From Phoronis australis (taxonomy: Eukaryota > Phoronida > Phoronidae): a DNA stretch of 64,000 bases. Numbering within the stretch: position 1 is the stretch's first letter; the number at the start of each line of letters is the position of its first letter. The DNA is taken from positions 825,855-889,854 of the forward strand of contig NMRA01000108.1 in NCBI GenBank assembly GCA_002633005.1. The letters are read 5' to 3'. A program made the position numbers and the translations under genes. A model generated the notes under the pieces. It searched no databases. It was not told where the DNA came from and worked only from the letters and a program-made list of their open reading frames with translations. Positions 58,370 through 64,000 of the stretch are shown one piece after another.

Positions 58370-61300
58370 AATATATCATTGAATTTTTTACGCAAAAATG
58401 TATCATATTCATTACACCATATCTTAAATGTCAATTGTCATAAAGTGTTTGATTTTACTTTATTTCTGCTTCTGTTGACAAAGGACCTTATTACATCTGA
58501 AAATTTCAGTTGATCCATTCTTGTTGTTTTATTTACCTATTTATATTCTACATTTCGTGAAACAATAGTATCCTTGGGAGGATCTGGATCGCCTTATTTA
58601 GTTTCAGATTTATTTTCTACGTTATTTAGCTCACTAAAATGCGAGGAAATGAGAAACGAACGTCACACAACTAATTTATGCATAAGTATTGTGCGTGTAA
58701 AGATAGAACACCGGTGTGGAATGTTTTTTGATGTGCCGTTTTTGCTCTCCTATTTGGTAACAAAAACGTAATTAACTACACTAATTTCCTGTTTTAAAAA
58801 CCTTCAATGCCCACATTTCTGCATGCCTCGTTGTCATGAATTAGAGGTAATGAGTAATCAATAAGCTTCGTGAATGTTTGACCGTTGCATGACGCAATGA
58901 ACTGACCATAAAAGCTATGAAGTCTCCAGAGACATAGCTGTCCATAAATTTACCTGCTGAAGCATGTTGCTTCAAAACGAGAAAGGATACAGTGAATCCA
59001 AATTAATTGAGTACTATGAGCTGTCTGAAAACAGGAATTGAATTGGGTCTTTAGCCCTTACAAAATTGGTCATACGTTTCCATTTCCCTTACCAACAAAA
59101 ATATCAAACCTAACAGTGACTCAAGAAATCACATCTAGTTTAGTGGGCTAATTTGATCTTTGCTTTGCTAAAGAGGGAAGATTGCGGCTTTAATTGGTCT
59201 TTTCTCAGACTTAATTCTCACAATAACAGAAGTGTGCTTTGATTGTGTAACCTTACATAAGAGGACATGGTGTAATGTGTAAACAGTGTAGTACCATAGA
59301 CAAACACAGGAGGCGCCACTGCCTGATTTCAAGAGAGGGTGGCAAATTTCAAAAGGAGAAACCCTATGGGAGATAGAACTTGATCGCAACTATCCCTCCG
59401 CTGTAATCAACATGGTCAGAAGATGGAACAAATTTCATCCAAAACATTAGACAAATTAGTTTGCAGTAAACGAAGCCAGAGATTTCACTGAACGCTCTGA
59501 GCAGACTCCAATGTTCCCGAAAAATGACATGGCGTCCAATATAAACCAATTAATCACAAGATATACATCACAAATCATTTAGGCCAACTTCTTTTCATAG
59601 CTGCGATTGGGATCTTCACTGCACACTGCACCAGATAACCTCAACAAACGGGTCGTGGGCACTTTTTTAAATAGCTTCCATTATTGCCATACATGCCTTG
59701 GCGCTGTTTTTTTACCTCGGTTATCGCAACTGCCTGGATACCACGGTTCAAGTATGAATGGCTCCTTCAGTGAAACTGGGTGGCCCAGTCAGTTCTGACG
59801 TAATTTATGGCAACATGGAGAACAGTCTGCCTACGAAAACTGGCTGAGATGAGATAAGATATGCTCACCAGACATCAATTTTTGCCTAGTTAAACAAAAA
59901 CTTTGCCAAGTGTAGCTCAAAAACTTTTAGCGACAGCCTTCAAGACCACAAGGTATGGTCTGACTTGAAACTCTCACTGAACCATGCCCTCATAAATTTC
60001 ACCAAATGGGCAAATATAAACAGGTGTAGTGGTGAGGCACATTAACTGACTAGGCACGGAAAATCAAAAAAGAGACATCACACTGTTCATTACATGCAAT
60101 CTTGTTCAGACACTTCAAAACTTCAGTCACTTGAAGATCACAACTAAATTTCCTGTGATCTATTCATGAAATTACGCACATCCCTAAGTTTTCTTCTAAA
60201 AGTGCATTTTTTATCACAAAACTACAAACACAAATTAATTTAAACAAGAATTTTCAAAGAAGATGTTATCTCAGGGACTAGTTGAAAAACTGCATGTTTA
60301 TCCGATGGTGTATTTTCTTAAGGATAATACCCCTGATGGTCTATAGGCTTATAGATTAGAAGGTTGACCAAGATAATAGATCAAAAGACAGAGAAAGATC
60401 AAAAACATGAACACAGGGAAAACAGGAAAGCGACACTTTTACTTGGAGGGTAATGTTAGCAAATGACATAGCTAGCGAACTCTTGAATGAAAATAGCTTT
60501 GAGTTTGAAAAATACTCTTTAGTGTCTAATATTGCTTTTCCATCAAGCACAACTCCCCTAAAATGGGAGCAGTTAACTCCACTGAGATGAGAGTAATCTC
60601 CAGACTTCATAACATCCAACAAATATATTCAATCAAGAGAGCAAATCAACTATGCCATCTGGTGTTTAATCTCGAGAACTAGCAGCAAATCTGATGTCGT
60701 AACCGAAGAGGACTTTGTGGCAAAGGGAACTGCCTAGGAGTTTTGATAGCAGAAGTTTTATTAATGGGAAAGCGAGATAATTCACAACATATATCAACCA
60801 TTCAGTGAGACTTGAACAGACTTGCACCGCTAGCTGTAGTTTTATTTTAAGGGAAGGTGTGGAAAACGCAGAACCCCAAGTTTAACACTACAGGTGGCAG
60901 CAGATGAGATATCCAACACTTATCATTATGAACAGGATTCCAGAGAACATTTGCTGAGGACCAGACACCCAACAGTCTGCTTAATTATTTCAATTAAGAC
61001 AAGCCCTGACAGGATTATATGCAGTTCCCCAGGGTAATAATGTAAGAGAGATGAGGTTTTAGTAAATATCATTACTGAATGAGAAACACAACCTCAACCT
61101 CACTTTAGTCAACGTAGCAAGAGGTTACTTGAGCATTGTTGGATAGTTTCATATTAATAAAACTGATCTAACATGGCCAAAACAGAATTGATATCAGTCG
61201 CAAATCAATTACAGAAGAAACACTGCCAGCCAAATAGACATCGTCAAATTAGAATACGATAAGAAGTCTAGTTAGGCACAGTGAAACATGAAGTTCTTTG

Positions 61301-64000
61301 CTCAAGATGGGGAGTTGTACCAAATTTTAGAAATTGACAACACTGACTGTACCAAATTTAAGAATTGCAATCAGCACACTACATGGAGCCGTGAAAATAT
61401 TGCGACAGTTACCGTATTCTGCAATTTTATCAACTGTCAAGAAGTCTGTTTAAGATTTTGTTGATACAAAACCCAGTGTTTGATATTTGAGGAATATGAT
61501 GAATGGTCAAAATCCCCCAAGTCCCCAGTTTTCAAAATCAAAAACCAATTTAGCCTTGAATTTCGGCATCCCAAATTGAAAAAAAAAACTTTCACTATAG
61601 ATGGCATTTGTTGTTAACTTTCATGCAAAGGAATAATGGTGATTGGAACATTACGATCTCAAAACTCATTCCTTGTTGGTCAATTTTTACTGGTCAGCTG
61701 ACGTTGGTCAATTTTTACTGGTCAGCTGACCTATTGAACATGTCCCGTTCCAATCAACAAATCCTTATCTCCATGGCTTTGATTAAACAAATTTTCTTTG
61801 GACTAAGACAAACACTGGTGAATTTGTTTATTGCATGGAAAAAAATAAGTGCCCAGCTTACTCTGGGGTATAACTAGATTGTGATAAGCAATAAACAAAC
61901 AGCCAGGCCACATTGGGTTGGAATGTGGATTGATCCTGTCAACAGGTGGTCAGGTCCTGGTTATGGGTTCAGCTAACACCTCTGAAGGATACACCAAGGT
62001 TCTGTGCCCTCAGAAGCCCCATACAGTAATAGTGCAGTGCTCCTTCAGTGGAAAGACAAGACATTTAGTTGTTCAGAAACCACATCAATTAATTTACAAG
62101 ATATCCAAATTATGAGATAACCCCAGAAAGAAGACTTTGTATTATAGCAAAGAATAATGAAAAAAGTCGAAACATTTGAGATTCAATAGCGGAGGTTTCC
62201 CTTTTCGCTTTTGAAGTGTACACTATTTCTGGCATTTTATGACAGGATTCCTTGCCTATCTGCATCAAATTGCTATAAGCTAAGTTCGGTGCAGACCCAT
62301 CAGGCGGCAATCTGCTGTTCAGATAAATGAGACAGAATCAGTGCAGAAATGACAAGTGTTCCTTGCAATCGCAATGAGTTTATCAAAGTGGCGCATTGGT
62401 TAAATAGTGCGCAGGAATATTTCGCAAAACCATAGCAATGTTGGCACGTAATCGCAGATAACACAATGAACAGAGCCATCACTAAGGTGAACCCTAGAAT
62501 TAACAAGCTTTACCTGCAATAGCAATGCCATTATCGCGTGAACGAGGTTCACCTATCAAGTGGTCAGTATGATATGATAATTACCTGGACATCACTAATG
62601 CGTGTTAAAATACTTGATGTTGAAAGAGTCCTTGATAAGAGACTGGATCCAAGGTGACGCTAAACAATTATCCAGGTGCAAAACTACGCATACTCTTGGC
62701 CAAGAGCAATAAAAATTCAAAAATTCGAAAGTGATATGAAAAGCAAGGCACGCCCTAAACGATTCCTAAAAACCCTGAATGTCGAATCAAGAACAACCAA
62801 ATTTGTGAGAGGCAAAGCCTCTCACAGGAAGTGAGAAAGTACTTGTAAATATTTCCGTGGCATGGGAATCGAAAACGGAGCATATAAAAAACAAGTGGGG
62901 AGTGAAGTATTTCTGTCTTTTTTAATAACACACTGTTGAGAAAAGCATCTGCATTAATGACAGAAAATGTTTTCATTGCATCCGTGTTCATGCTGAACAC
63001 AAATAGTTAATATTTAGTCAATGTCTTACAGTGATGTCAGTGGTTCTTATGACACTTAAGGGTTCAAAAGGAAAGGCGCAATCTGCTCCAATTTTTTAAT
63101 ATCCCTCATGTTGCCAAGCCTAGAGGCACTCTCTCATCACTCTATAACACACACGACACATTAAGCCATAGCATTACATAGACTGTGCCATCAATTTTCT
63201 TTAAAAGCCAGCAAAAGATATTGATGTCCAGATATCTCCAATAAATATGCCATGAATGCACACACTATTATCAAGACTGGAGCTGTAAATCTTCATAAGC
63301 ACTTCCAACAAAGCAAACAGTTCCTTACCTAAACCACAAGGGATGAGATTGATCAACTAATACAACTCACTTCTGCTTGAGATATGTAACATTTTGAAGT
63401 TAAAAAACAATGTCCACTAATGAACAGAACCACTTTCAATTTACAAAGTGCGGACACCATTGATGAAAGTAAAAATTATAGTCACAGTCGCTAGCATCTC
63501 AACGCAACACTTCCTCATTCAGTGTATCTCAACAGTGTTAAAACAACAAATAGCAAGATTTACATGTAAATGTGAACATGTATTTAAGTTCACCCTCAGA
63601 AAAGCAAGACCAGTCAACAGTGTACCAATACCATGACAGAAATTGAGAAAGGTTCCAAAGATGAAAACTATTGATACGAAACTGTCTGCATTCATTTTTT
63701 GATCAAGTACAAATAAACATTTAGGAATGCTACGTTTTACATAAAAACATCAATTTATATTTTCCTTTTTCTATAAGACATGAAAACAGAGATAGCATAA
63801 GATGTCTACCAAATGTTTCCCCAAAACAGAGTTAACAAGTTTTGTAGACAATTTCAGTGGACACCGGAACCACAGAATTAATTGATTTTAACTAGAACCA
63901 CGGCCAAACCCTCCCCATTACATGTGGGGAGTGTTGACACCAACCACATTTGGGTTTATGAAAACAACAAAACTCAAGCTGTCCATCTAATCATTGAGTC
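58370..64000. other. No gene recognised
   Basis: AT-rich sequence with only small duplications (61675-61730). Short open frames have no recognisable domain. It could be 5' intron of a still longer isoform of the DLC1-type gene or intergenic DNA. Confidence 0.5.
61675..61730. repeat. Perfect 28-bp tandem duplication
   Basis: The 28-bp unit starting gttggtcaattttta at 61675 is repeated without change at 61703. It includes the palindrome gtcagctgac. Confidence 0.95.

Noticed and set aside
1209-60672. Scattered CTCF-like sequences outside the repeat (near 1209, 8805, 27593, 41110, 43420, 52190, 54280, 60660)
   Set aside because: Most match only 12 of 14 consensus positions. By rough calculation about a dozen such hits are expected by chance in 64 kb on both strands; 13/14 hits are expected about once.
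1-64000. CRISPR array, bacterial operon, riboswitch, rRNA gene, full-length virus or retrovirus
   Set aside because: No spacer-repeat periodicity, no Shine-Dalgarno-led gene clusters and no recognisable rRNA or viral core domain were seen; the gene structure is plainly metazoan.

Overview
The window is a piece of an animal nuclear genome, most likely a marine invertebrate (a non-vertebrate deuterostome or a lophotrochozoan; I cannot decide which). The reasons are GT-AG introns from about 170 bp to many kilobases, AT-rich introns full of short inverted-repeat elements, and multi-exon genes of metazoan-specific families. There are no bacterial operons and no CRISPR array.

The dominant gene is on the minus strand. 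It is a single-copy-type member of the DLC1/STARD13/STARD8 family: SAM domain, serine-rich linker with a tensin-type SVYDNVP motif, RhoGAP domain, START domain. I assembled it by hand from the stop codon at 8501-8503 to a start codon at 33596-33598. Fifteen coding exons (40, 72, 82, 61, 1117, 280, 189, 233, 126, 329, 147, 164, 126, 177 and 127 nt) join in frame at every junction. They total 3270 nt, which is 1089 residues plus stop, close to the length of the ~1090-residue vertebrate DLC1 isoforms. The eleven exons from the large linker exon onward are packed into 8.5-15 kb; the SAM exons are spread over 16.6-33.6 kb. Further upstream are other candidate first exons (35991-36093, 39454-39544, 55657-55774). 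All end in the same phase and could be alternative N-termini from separate promoters. A 90-nt, phase-symmetric candidate cassette exon (24109-24198) would put 30 residues inside the SAM domain.

At the left edge, on the plus strand, are the last two exons of a second gene (1648-1877 and 2568-2781). The protein tail resembles the C-terminus of voltage-gated calcium channel alpha2-delta subunits, with a cysteine-bearing tail and a terminal hydrophobic stretch suited to a GPI signal. The two genes converge tail to tail, with 5.7 kb between stop codons. Upstream of these exons, presumably in an intron, lies a higher-order tandem repeat: period 451 bp, built of three ~150-bp monomers. Its most conserved core, read on the minus strand, matches the CTCF consensus.

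The rest (most of 15-64 kb) is intron or 5' flanking DNA. It holds a decayed 3' end of a Penelope-like retroelement (RT tail plus GIY-YIG endonuclease, 57.9-58.4 kb), a 290-bp element with hAT-like ends, two families of short dispersed elements with inverted ends (four and six copies), tRNA-like SINE heads and several small tandem duplications. I see no other convincing protein gene. All coordinates were read by eye and no search was run.
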